From: Siphonodentalium dalli
Taxonomy: Eukaryota; Mollusca; Scaphopoda; Gadilida; Siphonodentaliidae
Direction of reading: 5' to 3'
Length of the DNA: 64,000 nt
Assembly (NCBI GenBank): GCA_032622095.1
Contig: CP136063.1
Location: forward strand, 280,793,426-280,857,425
The notes beneath the pieces were generated by a model, which made no database searches, was not told where the DNA came from, and worked only from the letters and a program-made list of their open reading frames with translations. The stretch's first letter is position 1, and the number at the start of each line of letters is the position of its first letter. Positions 53,251-64,000 of the stretch are shown here, one piece after another. Position numbers and translations under genes: made by a program.

Positions 53251-54639
53251 TTATATGTACTTGTCTGCTTCTGCTTTTAGGGTGTTTACTCTGTGTACAT
53301 GAATTGAGTATAAGAAATTTCTTGCCAGTTTTTCAATTTGTTCTTTTTCTATATCGGTAAGGTTCCAGGTTTCTAGTTTTGTGCAGTCTATGGTTAACTG
53401 AGTTAAGAGTTCTGGTTGATCAATACTGTATTTGTCAGTGGTAGTTTTTGAGAGACATAGTTTGAGTTTTTGTATGTAACAATGTCGTTGGTTGTTAGTG
53501 TTCGTACATTGTGAAACAAAATGTATTCTGTCCTCATCAGCTAGTTTGCAGAGTGGACATATGGCAGAGGTCAGGTTTTGTCTGAATCTTTTTCTATTTG
53601 TTTGTAGTAAATAAGTGTCTGTCATCAACCATGTTTTTATAATAGCCTTTTTTGTGGCAGCGGGCGAGTATTTTGATGAATCCCATACAAAATGACATTT
53701 GCTGCTTGAGTTTTCTTGTAGTTTGATCATTGTTAATGCTGTTTTACTGGAGAACTCTTTGTCATTAATATCATGCCAATATTGGTATATAACTTTTTTA
53801 CATATTGTTTTCCATTTGTTGGCATCTTCCTTACTGTGGATGGTGCTTATGATATGCAGTGGGTCAGGAAGGGTATATTTGGAAAGTATGTCTCTGACAT
53901 GTACAAACCAGCTATGGCTGTTGTCATTTTTCATGATAAGTTGTCTTATTGCAAGATCTCGCTCTGCAGAGTTGTGTGTTTTGGCTATATTAATATAGAA
54001 TGTTGTAATTTTGAGATCTATAGTGCCTTGGATGGGAATAGCACCAATAAGTGCATTTGTAGCAGCATTTTCTGTGCGTGTTGATAGACTCTGCAATTGT
54101 CTCATGGTTTTTCGTTGAAAACGTTCGAGTTCATCTATGTCTTTTTTTTCATATGTAGGATTTCTATACCATGCAGCATTCTAGGAATGACAAAAGTGTT
54201 CCACATTTGGTATGATATTACTGGTGATATGCCGTTTGTTCCATGTAGCCCTGTACCCATCAAGGAGTATAGGGTTCGTCTGCCCATTGTTATTCGTTTT
54301 GGGATATCTGGGGTATTTGTTGGATTACGCTCTACACCTAGGTGTTTGGTGGAGCCTACAATATTAACAGGTGTTCCACCTAGGACAGTTTTTATTTCAC
54401 CATTCATTTTTTGTGTAGATGTTTTCAATCGATCTTTACATGAGTTGTTATATACAATACTTGTGAGAGTTTGTAAATCAGCTGTTGTTTTTGCTAAGAT
54501 GGCTACATCATCTGCACAGGTGGGGGCAGTTATATCAATTGTGCCAATTTTAAACCCAGCTGCATTGTTACTTAGCTGATTTAGCATGTCGTTGTTAAAT
54601 CTTTTATAGAGCATTGCTGATAATTTAGCTCCTTGTCTT
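53251..54639 (-). pseudogene. LINE C ORF2, RT palm and C-terminal zinc knuckle
   Basis: The palm reads APTCADDVAILAKT; the catalytic box is CADD (54507-54518), with Cys in place of the usual Tyr or Phe. Then SYQMWNTFVIPRMLHGIE, and after a frameshift near 54110 RTENAATNALIGAIPIQ. The knuckle CPLCKLADEDRIHFVSQC (about 53508-53562) closes the protein, and a stop lies near 53251. Confidence 0.8.
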
Positions 54640-55640
54640 ATTCCTTGGTGAAGTAGTATATCTGAGGAGTATGATCCACCCCATTTTACCTTTGTATTCG
54701 CCTCATGATGTAATGAATTTACAAGTAACCATAGGTCGCTGTGGATCCCATCAATGAAAAGTTTTCTCAGTAGGCTTTTATGTCATACAACGTCAAATGC
54801 TTTTTCAGCATCCAGGGTTTCTAATATTAATTTCTCATTTATGTCTTTGCTTTCATTGAATGCTTCAGTTATCATAAGCCCAGCAACTAGGGGTGATGTG
54901 CCTTGAGTAAAGCCACGTTGCATTTTATTTTGCGATGGTAATAGTATGTTGTCTAATTTGTCTTGCAGGGTTGCTTCTAGGATTTTACATATTATGAAGC
55001 TGATAGTTATGCCCCTGTAATTCCCTGGTTTTGTTGGGTCTTTGTCCTTATTTGGTACAGGTGTTAATATGCCGATTTTTATTTCTTTTGGCACTTCTCG
55101 TTTTTCATATATAGTGTTTATGATGTTCATGATTATTGGGGTAGTTTCTTCTATGCTATATTTGAGGTGCTCAGCCGTAATTCCAGCACAGTCAGCTGCT
55201 TTATTTAGTTTGAGCTTATTGACAATTGTTTTAATTTCATGCAGTGTGACTGGTTCTAAAGATGGTTTATTAGCACGACATATTTGTTCAATAGCTTCAA
55301 TATCAGCCGAGACTTGTTTGTGGAATGTATCATCAAATCTATCGGCAGTTTTTGGTTCTGACAGTTTTTTAAAGTGTTTAAATCACCCATCCATCATCTG
55401 CTCGGCACCATATTGGTGTCCATCTATTTCAATATACTCAGTGACTACACTCTTGGTGAGCCTTTGTTTGTTTATAAGTTTATAGAATAGCACTTGATCA
55501 TTAGATGCATTGGCTTGAGAGATTTCATCATATAGCTGGGTTCTCTCTGCAGCTATTTGTTGCCTTTGTGTACATCTTAACTTCTTTTTAGTGGCCATTT
55601 TTGCCACTTTCAGTGGATTATTTGTGTCAACTGGCCTACC
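54640..55640 (-). pseudogene. LINE C ORF2, linker and N-terminal RT
   Basis: A basic linker (55383-55607) is followed by IGILTPVPNKDKDPTKPGNY, NYRGITISFIICKILEA, MQRGFTQGTSP and LETLDAEKAFDVV (54783-54830), then LLHQGIRQGAKLSAMLY (about 54600-54650). Several stops and frame changes separate these blocks. Confidence 0.75.
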
Positions 55641-55870
55641 TGCCGGTTTCCATTGATAATGGGCCTGTTTACTTTCTTGTATCGCACTGGCTATGCTTGA
55701 ATTCCATTGTTTTTGACCATTGGAGCTTTTTTAATAACTTTTGGCAGGTGTGGCTTTCTCTGCTGCGTTTGTTATCATTTGGCCAAACTTCACAATGGAT
55801 TTTTCCAGATTATTGTGTATAGTGGTCTGTGTTAGGTGATTGGTTTTGTCTATATGCTGTCTGTAGAGGA

Positions 55871-56530
55871 CTAAATCACATTTTTTTTCCAGTTTGTTCT
55901 TTTTTGTGAGATGTTTTCAAGACTATTTTGTATTTTTACAAAGGGTGCTATTTTCATTTCGACTTTAATGAGCTCATGATCAGATACATTAGAAGGAACA
56001 TCGATAACTTGCATATTTGATAGGATTTTATCATGTTTTGTAGATTCAATAAAATAGTCTATGATGGATTGTGATTTCCCATTATGATGTCTAAATGTGA
56101 ATTCCGGAACATATCCGTTGGGTATGGTAAGCTCGTGGTCTATATAGAACTTTTTGAAAAGTTTGTCTTGCTCATTAGGTGGTTGTCTATATAATGAAGC
56201 GTTCATATCCCTTGCTATTATTATTTTATGATCTGAGTGTTTTATCATAATAGCATATATGTTTTCCAGTGTCTCATTGTATTCATCTTTGTCTTTTTTA
56301 TCAGCCGAGTGAGTGTTACTGGGCATGTATGCATTTATTAAGCATATATTTGTTGGGCTGCTTTTGATTGTAATACCGTATGAGATAATTCTGTGGTCAC
56401 CATCTTCTTTAGCGTCTATGATTTTATTGAGATTTTTGTGCCATAAGGTTGATACTCCCCCATAGCCCCTGATCCGCATGTTTGGTGGTAGTGGTTCATT
56501 CCGATCTACTCACTTACTGAAGTTGTTAAA
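55871..56530 (-). pseudogene. LINE C ORF2, endonuclease part
   Basis: Contains RGYGGVSTLWHKNL, ICLINAYMPSN, ARDMNASL (GDxN box with Gly-Asp changed to Ala-Arg), SQSIIDYFIES and the catalytic-type VSDHELIKVE. The N-terminal Asn and Glu blocks are missing through truncation. Confidence 0.8.
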
Positions 56531-56540
56531 GTTTTCGGCT

Positions 56541-56950
56541 AGTCACGACCAGTCACGACCCGCACTTTACCCAGAATTCTATGTGATGACTTATATGAAT
56601 GTCAATATTTAAATAACTATAAATATTTGGTGTAACCAATTACGTACACGAAATTGAATATTGGTCTATATAATGCTGCTACGACTGATGGATCTGTGCA
56701 ACATCGGTCCATCAGTTCTGTTCAACGGCGTAGATGTATCTGGCATAAGCTGCAATGAGATGCATGGTACGTGTTTTAGTATGCATTTATAATTGAATTA
56801 AGGTTTATGTTGACACATTTCCCGAATAAAGAATAGCTTGAAAGAGATGTATGCATACGGGCGGCCATATGTTTAGGAGACTGATTCCTTTTGCTCAAAT
56901 TATGTTTAAAATTAGTGTAGTCATGATGACGATACAACAGTGTGTAATAT
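56541..56950. other. Unassigned non-coding sequence
   Basis: A direct repeat AGTCACGACC lies at about 56540-56562. ATCAGT..TGATGG-type symmetry (CTGATGGATCTGTGCAACATCGGTCCATCAG, 56684-56714) suggests a small hairpin. Confidence 0.4.
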
Positions 56951-58087
56951 GACTTGTTTTATATGACACTAGCAGGTTAGCCCGCCACTGGCGTGCTTGG
57001 TCAGAAACATGACAATGTTTTATGTTTTGTTTGTGTTTTTCAATGAGTTAATATTGGGTTTTTCAATATTTTACCCGATTTGACCTTGAATTGATGATTT
57101 TCAAGGTCAAGGTCATGTCGGGGTCACAATATATAATTTGTGGGTACCCGTTTGAAGGTTAAGACTGACCCGATGAAAAATTCCCCCGTTCCTAGGAACG
57201 ACAGACATAAGAATGTTTCACACAATGCGACGTCGACGATCCCCGTGTGTTTTTACACTTATATACGAAGTTTGAGCTCACCTAGGGCGGAAAAACTTAC
57301 CCGATCCGCGTTATTAGGAACACAACACGCTCCGCGTTCTTAGGAACACAACACGCTCATGTCTATACACGCCCAGACCCAGAAGAGGTATGATTTTTAA
57401 CCTGCCCGTGGCCATTGAGCAGCCCCTGACATAGGTTGTCCACCCTTACGAGATGTTCAATAGTCCGCGCAATCCCGTTAATCCCGTCGTGAACCCCATC
57501 CTCGCAAAGAGCGGACAGTCAATTAATCCCGTCGTGAACGCCATCACCAACGCGACGTATTTTGTTTGGTATCATGTGTTGCGTCCTAAAAATAGGAAAG
57601 CACTTGTTCCCGTATACGTTTGCGTAAATACGAAATTGTGAGTGTTGGTTTGTAACCGGGATTTCTGAGAAGCATTATGCCTATAATTACCCCCCCCCCC
57701 TAAGCCCTGACCTAAGTGTCATACATACTATAACAATGATGTTGTAAGAGTACTATGGCATCCAATAAATCTCCCCGCATAGGAAAGCACTCAATGTTCC
57801 CGTATATCTCTCTGCAGATGCTAATAACGTTGAATGGTTAACAGACGCTCTTTATAGCGATGCGTCAAAAACAAACGCTCATTAAATAATCACTTGATTA
57901 ACCCACGCCGTGCCTTTGCGGTGATTTGGGAGTGGATAAAGGGTGCTCAGAGCTTCTCCAAAACGCGACAACTACGGTGTTCGTGGGTTTTTACCCTTAG
58001 ATGGGAAGTTTGAACTCAATCGAGCCAGCCGTTTTCGATTCTATAAAGTACATATATATATATATACGGAAGTCTCAAAATATATAG
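56951..58087 (+). repeat. Head-to-tail repeat unit 1 (diverged)
   Basis: Starts ACTAGCAGGTTAGCCCGCCA, the start shared by all units in this cluster, and ends AAAATATATAGT. The 3' 550 bp (from about 57530) match units 2 and 4: GCGACGTA, AAAATAGGAAAGCAC, ACGAAATTGTGAGTGTTGG, a poly-C run and CCTGACCTAAGTGTCATACA. Non-coding. Confidence 0.65.
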
Positions 58088-59424
58088 TACTAGCAGGTTA
58101 GCCCGCCACTGGCGGCATTCGTCCCATGGCTTTGTTCGAAAAAGCAATTGCAACAGGTTCCGAGACACTTGTGCTGCATTTGCACCAAATTTCGGCAATT
58201 GTCAGAAACATGACAATTTTTATTTAATTTTTTCGTTTTTCAATGAGTTAATTATTTAGTTTTTCAATGAGTTAATTGTGCTTTTTTAAATTTTACCCGA
58301 TTTTGTTTGGTTTTTCAAGGAGTTAATTGTGCCTTTTTAATTTTGTTTTTCAATTTTACCCGATTTTTTTTGTTTTTCAATGAACCCGTCCATGACACTT
58401 GCCGTATTTAGCAAGTTTGAGCTCAATCGGTTCGAGTCTATAAAGGACACACACATATATATGACACTTCCCGTAGGTAGCAATTTTGAGCTCAATCGGC
58501 ATTCCCTGTAATTTCCCAGTCAATATTTAGCAAGTTTGAGCTCAATCGGTTCGAGTCTATAAAGGACACACTCATATATATGACACTTCCCGTAGGTAGC
58601 AAGTTTGAGCTCAATCGGCATTCCCTGGAATTTCCCAGTCACCAACGCGGCGTAAATTTGGTACATATATAGAGACCAATTGTCCATCGGCTGTCATGTG
58701 TAGTAAAGATGTCTTATAAGCCGACATTGCCGTGGGGATGCCCGTTCCTACACGCGTTTTCGATTCTATGAAGTACCCACATATATACACACATACACAC
58801 ATATATCCGATCGGTCGAGGTGTTGGTATCTGATGCAAAAGACGAAATTGTGAGTGTTGGTCAATAGTCCCCGTGGTGAACCCCAACGCGACGTAAACAT
58901 GTGTTGCGTTCTAAAAATAGGAAAGCACTTTCTCTCTGCTTTCGAGCGATAACGTTTGCGTAAATACGAAATTGTGAGTGTTGGTTTGTAACCGGGATTT
59001 CTGATAAGCATTATGCCTATAACTACCCCCCCCCCCAAGCCCTGACCTAAGTGTCATACACACTATAACAATGATGTTGTAAGAGTACTACATCCAATAA
59101 ATCTCCCCGCATAGGAAATGCAGTCAATGTTACCGTATAACTCTGCAGATGCGAATAACGTCGAATGGGAAACAGACGCTCTTTATAGAGATGCGTCAAA
59201 AACAAACGCTCATTAAATAATCACTTGATTAACCCCCGCCGTGCCTTTGCGGTGATTTGAGATTGGAGAACGGGTGCTCTGAGCTTCTCTAAACCGCGAC
59301 CACGGTCGTGTCGGTGCGATTTGACGCTTACATAGGAAGTTTGAGCTCAATCTTTACACGCGTTTTGGATTCTATGAAGTACACACATATATATATACGA
59401 AGTCTCAAAATATATAGTATAGAC
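58088..59424 (+). repeat. Head-to-tail repeat unit 2, near-identical to unit 4
   Basis: About 1.34 kb from ACTAGCAGGTTAGCCCGCCA to CTCAAAATATATAGTATAG. Apart from one or two indels (for example in the C-run near 59027) no differences from 60004-61339 were noticed. Contains an internal duplication around GTTTGAGCTCAATCGG (four occurrences, about 58417-58618). Frames inside are identical in both units but have no protein features. Confidence 0.85.
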
Positions 59425-60003
59425 TAGCAGGTTAGCCCGCCACCGACGGCTTGTCCGAAACATGATATTTTTTTATATTTTTTTTTAATTTTTAACTCCA
59501 CGCGTTTCAATAAGAAAAAATTGTACCCGGTAGCTCCACCCGTTTCCGAGCTGGTGTCGCACGGGCTCGGCGACCCGATAAAATTTGTACCCGGCGCAAG
59601 ATACATTCACATACCAAATTTCAAGTCGATAGCTCCACCCGTTTCCGAGATCTCGTCTGCGCATGCGCTGCACGGGCGTCGCACGGGCTCGCCAATACGA
59701 CAACGACCACCGCCTGGACAAACTACACACACTTACCAAGTTTCGTCCTGATCGGTCGAGAATCGTAGATTTGTATGAAGTACAACACACACACAAACAT
59801 AAATATATAAGAGAGATATGTAAATTAGATAGATTGTATCAAAATATATAGGAGAGATATGTAAATGATCTACACACCATTACTGGTGTTTGTCAAAGTT
59901 TAGTGGGGTATATCAATACTCATTCACGATCATATCATTGAGGTCCGGAGGGTGTGGGCTATCTCTCGAATACAAGGAGTTCTCAAAATATATAGAAGAG
60001 AAG
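59425..60003 (+). repeat. Head-to-tail repeat unit 3 (different body)
   Basis: Same start (ACTAGCAGGTTAGCCCGCCACC) but another body with CCACCCGTTTCCGAG twice (59536, 59634) and the tail TTTCGTCCTGATCGGTCGAG, CACACACACAAACATAAATATA. Such tails, a GATCGGTCGAG block then a CACA/TATA run, recur in the cluster and suggest one retroelement family. Class not determined. Confidence 0.6.
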
Positions 60004-61339
60004 ACTAGCAGGTTAGCCCGCCACTGGCGGCATTCGTCCCATGGCTTTGTTCGAAAAAGCAATTGCAACAGGTTCCGAGACACTTGTGCTGCATTTGCAC
60101 CAAATTTCGGCAATTGTCAGAAACATGACAATTTTTATTTAATTTTTTCGTTTTTCAATGAGTTAATTATTTAGTTTTTCAATGAGTTAATTGTGCTTTT
60201 TTAAATTTTACCCGATTTTGTTTGGTTTTTCAAGGAGTTAATTGTGCCTTTTTAATTTTGTTTTTCAATTTTACCCGATTTTTTTTGTTTTTCAATGAAC
60301 CCGTCCATGACACTTGCCGTATTTAGCAAGTTTGAGCTCAATCGGTTCGAGTCTATAAAGGACACACACATATATATGACACTTCCCGTAGGTAGCAATT
60401 TTGAGCTCAATCGGCATTCCCTGTAATTTCCCAGTCAATATTTAGCAAGTTTGAGCTCAATCGGTTCGAGTCTATAAAGGACACACTCATATATATGACA
60501 CTTCCCGTAGGTAGCAAGTTTGAGCTCAATCGGCATTCCCTGGAATTTCCCAGTCACCAACGCGGCGTAAATTTGGTACATATATAGAGACCAATTGTCC
60601 ATCGGCTGTCATGTGTAGTAAAGATGTCTTATAAGCCGACATTGCCGTGGGGATGCCCGTTCCTACACGCGTTTTCGATTCTATGAAGTACCCACATATA
60701 TACACACATACACACATATATCCGATCGGTCGAGGTGTTGGTATCTGATGCAAAAGACGAAATTGTGAGTGTTGGTCAATAGTCCCCGTGGTGAACCCCA
60801 ACGCGACGTAAACATGTGTTGCGTTCTAAAAATAGGAAAGCACTTTCTCTCTGCTTTCGAGCGATAACGTTTGCGTAAATACGAAATTGTGAGTGTTGGT
60901 TTGTAACCGGGATTTCTGATAAGCATTATGCCTATAACTACCCCCCCCCCCCAAGCCCTGACCTAAGTGTCATACACACTATAACAATGATGTTGTAAGA
61001 GTACTACATCCAATAAATCTCCCCGCATAGGAAATGCAGTCAATGTTACCGTATAACTCTGCAGATGCGAATAACGTCGAATGGGAAACAGACGCTCTTT
61101 ATAGAGATGCGTCAAAAACAAACGCTCATTAAATAATCACTTGATTAACCCCCGCCGTGCCTTTGCGGTGATTTGAGATTGGAGAACGGGTGCTCTGAGC
61201 TTCTCTAAACCGCGACCACGGTCGTGTCGGTGCGATTTGACGCTTACATAGGAAGTTTGAGCTCAATCTTTACACGCGTTTTGGATTCTATGAAGTACAC
61301 ACATATATATATACGAAGTCTCAAAATATATAGTATAGA
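60004..61339 (+). repeat. Head-to-tail repeat unit 4, near-identical to unit 2
   Basis: Copy of 58088-59424 displaced by about 1915 bp. Identity stops exactly where the next unit begins (GACTAGAAGATGACCCGAC). Confidence 0.85.
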
Positions 61340-62029
61340 CTAGAAGATGACCCGACTTCGTCCGGGCTTTGACCTTGAATTGTCCATTTTGAAGGTCAAG
61401 GTCAAGTGGGGTCACGATTTGACCAGTTCAAAACACTGCCCGGACAAAAGTACCCGACAAACGTTCCCGTCGAAATCCATCCGGTTTTACCCGATTTGAC
61501 CTCGAATTGATCATTTTGAAGGTCAAGGTCAGATCGGGGTCACGTATAAAATTTCGTCGAAATCCGATCAAAATTGGCGATTTTACCTTGAATTGACCCG
61601 ATTGCAAGGTCAAGGTCACGTCGCACGGGCAAATGCATATGCTTATGAGACTCCCCATATGAAAGTATCCCCACATACCAAGTTTCATCGAAATCCCGTG
61701 ATATTCGGGCGTTTGACCTTGAAATGACCCGATTGCAAGGTCAAGGTCACGTCGCACGGGCAAATTAATAGGTTTATGCCACTCCCCGGCCGAAGGTATC
61801 CCCACATACCAAGTTTCATCGAAATCCCGTGATATTCGGGCGTTTGACCTTGAAATTACCCGATTTCAAGGTCAAGGTCACGTCGCACTGACAAATTAAT
61901 ATGCCCATGCCACCCCCGTCCGAAAATACCCCCCACATACTAAGTTTCATCGAAATCGGGTCGGCCGTTTTCGAGTTCATCGCGAACACACACACACACA
62001 GACAGACAGATCTTCCAAAAATATATAAT

Positions 62030-62077
<48 letters not shown>

Positions 62078-62078
62078 T
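61340..62078 (+). repeat. Repeat unit 5 with TCAAGGTCA motifs and (TA)n tail
   Basis: Starts CTAGAAGATGACCCGACTTCGTCCGG. Five times a GACCTTGAA...AAGGTCAAGGTCA inverted motif occurs (about 61370, 61500, 61585, 61720, 61848) with AAGTTTCATCGAAATCCCGTGATATTCGGGCG between. It ends GGCCGTTTTCGAGTTCATCG, ACACACACACACACAGACAGACAGA and a (TA)n run to 62078. The order resembles the 3' part of dispersed retroelements. Confidence 0.65.
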
Positions 62079-64000
62079 TGTTACACAATCCAACCACCCA
62101 TGCATATCTTGAAATTTGACTCCATCGATGCATTCCCTTCCGTAGCGTTTTCATTCATGATATTTACAGGCCGCCAAGTGTAAACATGTGTAGATGTTCT
62201 GTACAGTACCGTGCCATGGATGGCAGTATTTGACACTACGATGGACAGTGTTGTCCACACCTGGCACATAATGTTTTTTGTGGCAGACTGGCATTAATCT
62301 GACAGCCTACATTTTGTTTTGTTTCTTCGCGAATATTTCGCACAAATATGCAGTTATGGGAAGATGGGAGCAACTCCAGTGTTATTCCGCTATCCAGATT
62401 TAAACTTTTGACAACATGAATCATCGGTGAGTACTACAAAATTAATTCTAGTTATTAACGCCACCGGTGTATACTGTTGGGCAAATTTTAGAAATCTGTG
62501 GACCTATAGGGATTTTATAAATAGATAATTGGTTTTTCCGGTTATTTTGGGACGCGTTAAAGTTGTACTGCGACCCCGAGTCCGGTAAAAGCTGTAGTCG
62601 GAATGTTCATGTTCGTGAAAGTTCTATTGACTATGCCGATAATTTGAGAAGCTTTATTGTTTTAGGATATTGTAGAAAGGCTAATCTGGCCGTGTCAAAT
62701 TGAGCTATAGCGATGGGATATCTCGCAGGACAACGCATTTCGGGTTTTCGTGGGTGTGTATTCGATGGATGTCTTATAGTTGCAGTATGTAACTATTATG
62801 ACCGCGTTAATTGCGTTCGATGTTTAGGTATGAACAATGGCTGGTCCATGCACACTTGAAGATTTTATGGCGGGAACCCAATTTTGTATCCGCATTTAGA
62901 AGCTTTCTGGTTTGGTGAATGGAAAACCTGCAGTAATAAGCCGTAGTTTTTTTTATAATTTGAAGGATTAGTTGTTTTAACTGAATTCTGAGGCGGTACA
63001 TTCATGTAACCAATATATTTTATATTATAATTTATATTTATGGCTAATAATATGATCTTGGTGGCGTTACCATTTCTGACTATGGTTTTCTTGTTCTACC
63101 TTAATCACGCTTCCATTGGCAATCTAAAGTCGCCTGTGGTGACGTTCATTTGACTGATTGGGGGTTTCCTCGTCACATGGTAATCGTACTGTAGTTTGAA
63201 CTGTGGACTGAACACTCAATTAACATCTGATTTGGAAATCCAATTATTGGTCTTAGTTTTCTGAGAGATACCGTTTATAAAGTGTTAATTAACCTAACAT
63301 ATATCGACGTCAGTATTCTGCAATAATTCACTTGAAGACATGCATATAAATACATGTATAGTACAGGTATTTTTCACATGCTATAATGGTCAACAGAAAT
63401 ATATTTACACTCAAACATGCATTCGCGTTGTGGAATATGAATGCATGACGTTGGTTGGTCGAAATTACGTCACATGACGTCGCGCGCTGACCCCAACTTT
63501 CATCCATTTTAGTGTAGAACATTTCCATTTTCCAAGAACATTTTGTGTTTGCTCCTAGGATTCCTATACAGTGATTTGGGTTTGGATTTGATAATACTGA
63601 TTACAACTGCATGGAACTACATTTATAGAATGTGAGTATCAAAATAAATATTCTGATCTTCAGTGGATTTTTTGTCTCATGACTTAATATGTATGGTCGT
63701 CATATCTTTACCCCAGGCCCAGTCGTTTAGTTTGACAATTATAGTCTCGTTGGAACACTATACGCCTACGTGCGTACGTAGGCCCTATTAATTATTTAAA
63801 TTTGTAAATGGTCTGTCTATCGGATCCCCAGTACCAGAGAATAGTCTACTATAGTATATATAGTATAGATAAATGATATATAAATAATTAAAATCATAAT
63901 TTATAAATTATTCATATTATTTGTTTAAAATTGTAACCAAGTGTGCAGTTCTCTGCAGGCGTATATTGCCACGGCACAGTGGTCCTCGTGTCTTATTAAT
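62079..64000. other. Unassigned non-coding sequence
   Basis: No gene, RNA or repeat family recognised. A cluster of CRE-like sites (ATTACGTCACATGACGTCGCG, about 63465-63485) stands in a locally CpG-containing stretch. A 31-bp piece at 63063-63094 matches 46271-46301 on the other strand. Confidence 0.4.

Larger units (their letters stand above)
53180..56540 (-). mobile_element. LINE C: 5'-truncated APE-type LINE, decayed
   Basis: On the minus strand from about 56540 to about 53180, ORF2 domains appear in the order endonuclease, linker, RT and C-terminal knuckle, spread over several frames. There is no ORF1, and the first residues correspond to the middle of the endonuclease (RNEPLPPNMRIRGYGGV), so the copy is 5' truncated. 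No target duplication was identified. Confidence 0.8.

Noticed and set aside
58611-60801. Identical 91-codon ORFs at 58611-58886 and 60526-60801 (minus) as a conserved gene pair
   Set aside because: They are identical only because the whole 1.34-kb repeat unit is duplicated; no protein features.

Overview
The window is eukaryotic, AT-rich, repeat-dense DNA, almost certainly from an animal. The one convincing host gene piece is the last coding exon of a rhodopsin-class neuropeptide GPCR (2041-2258). It has a splice acceptor, the TM6 motif CWAPFH and the TM7 motif NPVLY. The mix of APE-type LINEs, TTAA-flanked MITEs and hairpin-rich repeats suggests an aquatic invertebrate, perhaps a lophotrochozoan such as a bivalve. 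That placement is inference. No rRNA or tRNA gene, CRISPR array or prokaryotic operon was recognised.

Layout. 0-5 kb: 28-bp and 7-bp tandem repeats, the GPCR exon, and MITEs of two families (TTAA-flanked with CCCTTTACCC ends; 8-bp duplication with GACCCGCC ends) that share one palindromic core. 5-11 kb: foldback hairpins, LINE zinc-knuckle scraps, and a minus-strand L1/Tx1-like reverse transcriptase relic (8739-10350) split by a MITE at a TTAA. 11-23 kb: mostly non-coding, with two long inverted-repeat elements (about 11965-15000 and 18201-19809), a minisatellite, perfect hairpins and more MITEs. 24.1-45 kb: a three-level nested insertion, described below. 45-53 kb: hairpins, tandem repeats and two copies of a 20-bp-TIR element. 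53.2-56.5 kb: a decayed minus-strand LINE. 57-62 kb: head-to-tail repeat units, two of them nearly identical over about 1.34 kb. 62-64 kb: nothing recognised.

The central structure is a host LINE (LINE A, about 5.8 kb when insertions are discounted) running from about 24.1 to 44.96 kb. Its ORF1 (zinc knuckles plus an SGNH-hydrolase-like domain) lies at 24360-25944. Its ORF2 is interrupted twice. First, a 5'-truncated L2/CR1-like LINE (LINE B, 26062-29206) is flanked by the direct repeat ACATGTAAT. Second, an 11.9-kb foldback DNA element (29590-41491) is flanked by the 8-bp direct repeat CCCCCATC. At both sites, discounting the insert plus one duplication makes the flanking LINE A reading frame continuous. 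The foldback element has arms made of about 8.6 and 9.9 tandem copies of a 353-bp satellite unit in opposite orientation, capped by 10-bp CCCGACCGCA repeats and short GGTCCTACTAAA termini. No transposase was recognised in its 5.2-kb interior, which itself carries a 389-bp TTAA MITE and inverted copies of another repeat.

Nothing here works as a gene system in the operon sense. The window is a genomic layer-cake in which reading frames and target-site duplications let the order of several insertions be read directly. All LINE ORFs seen carry frameshifts or stops and should be non-functional.
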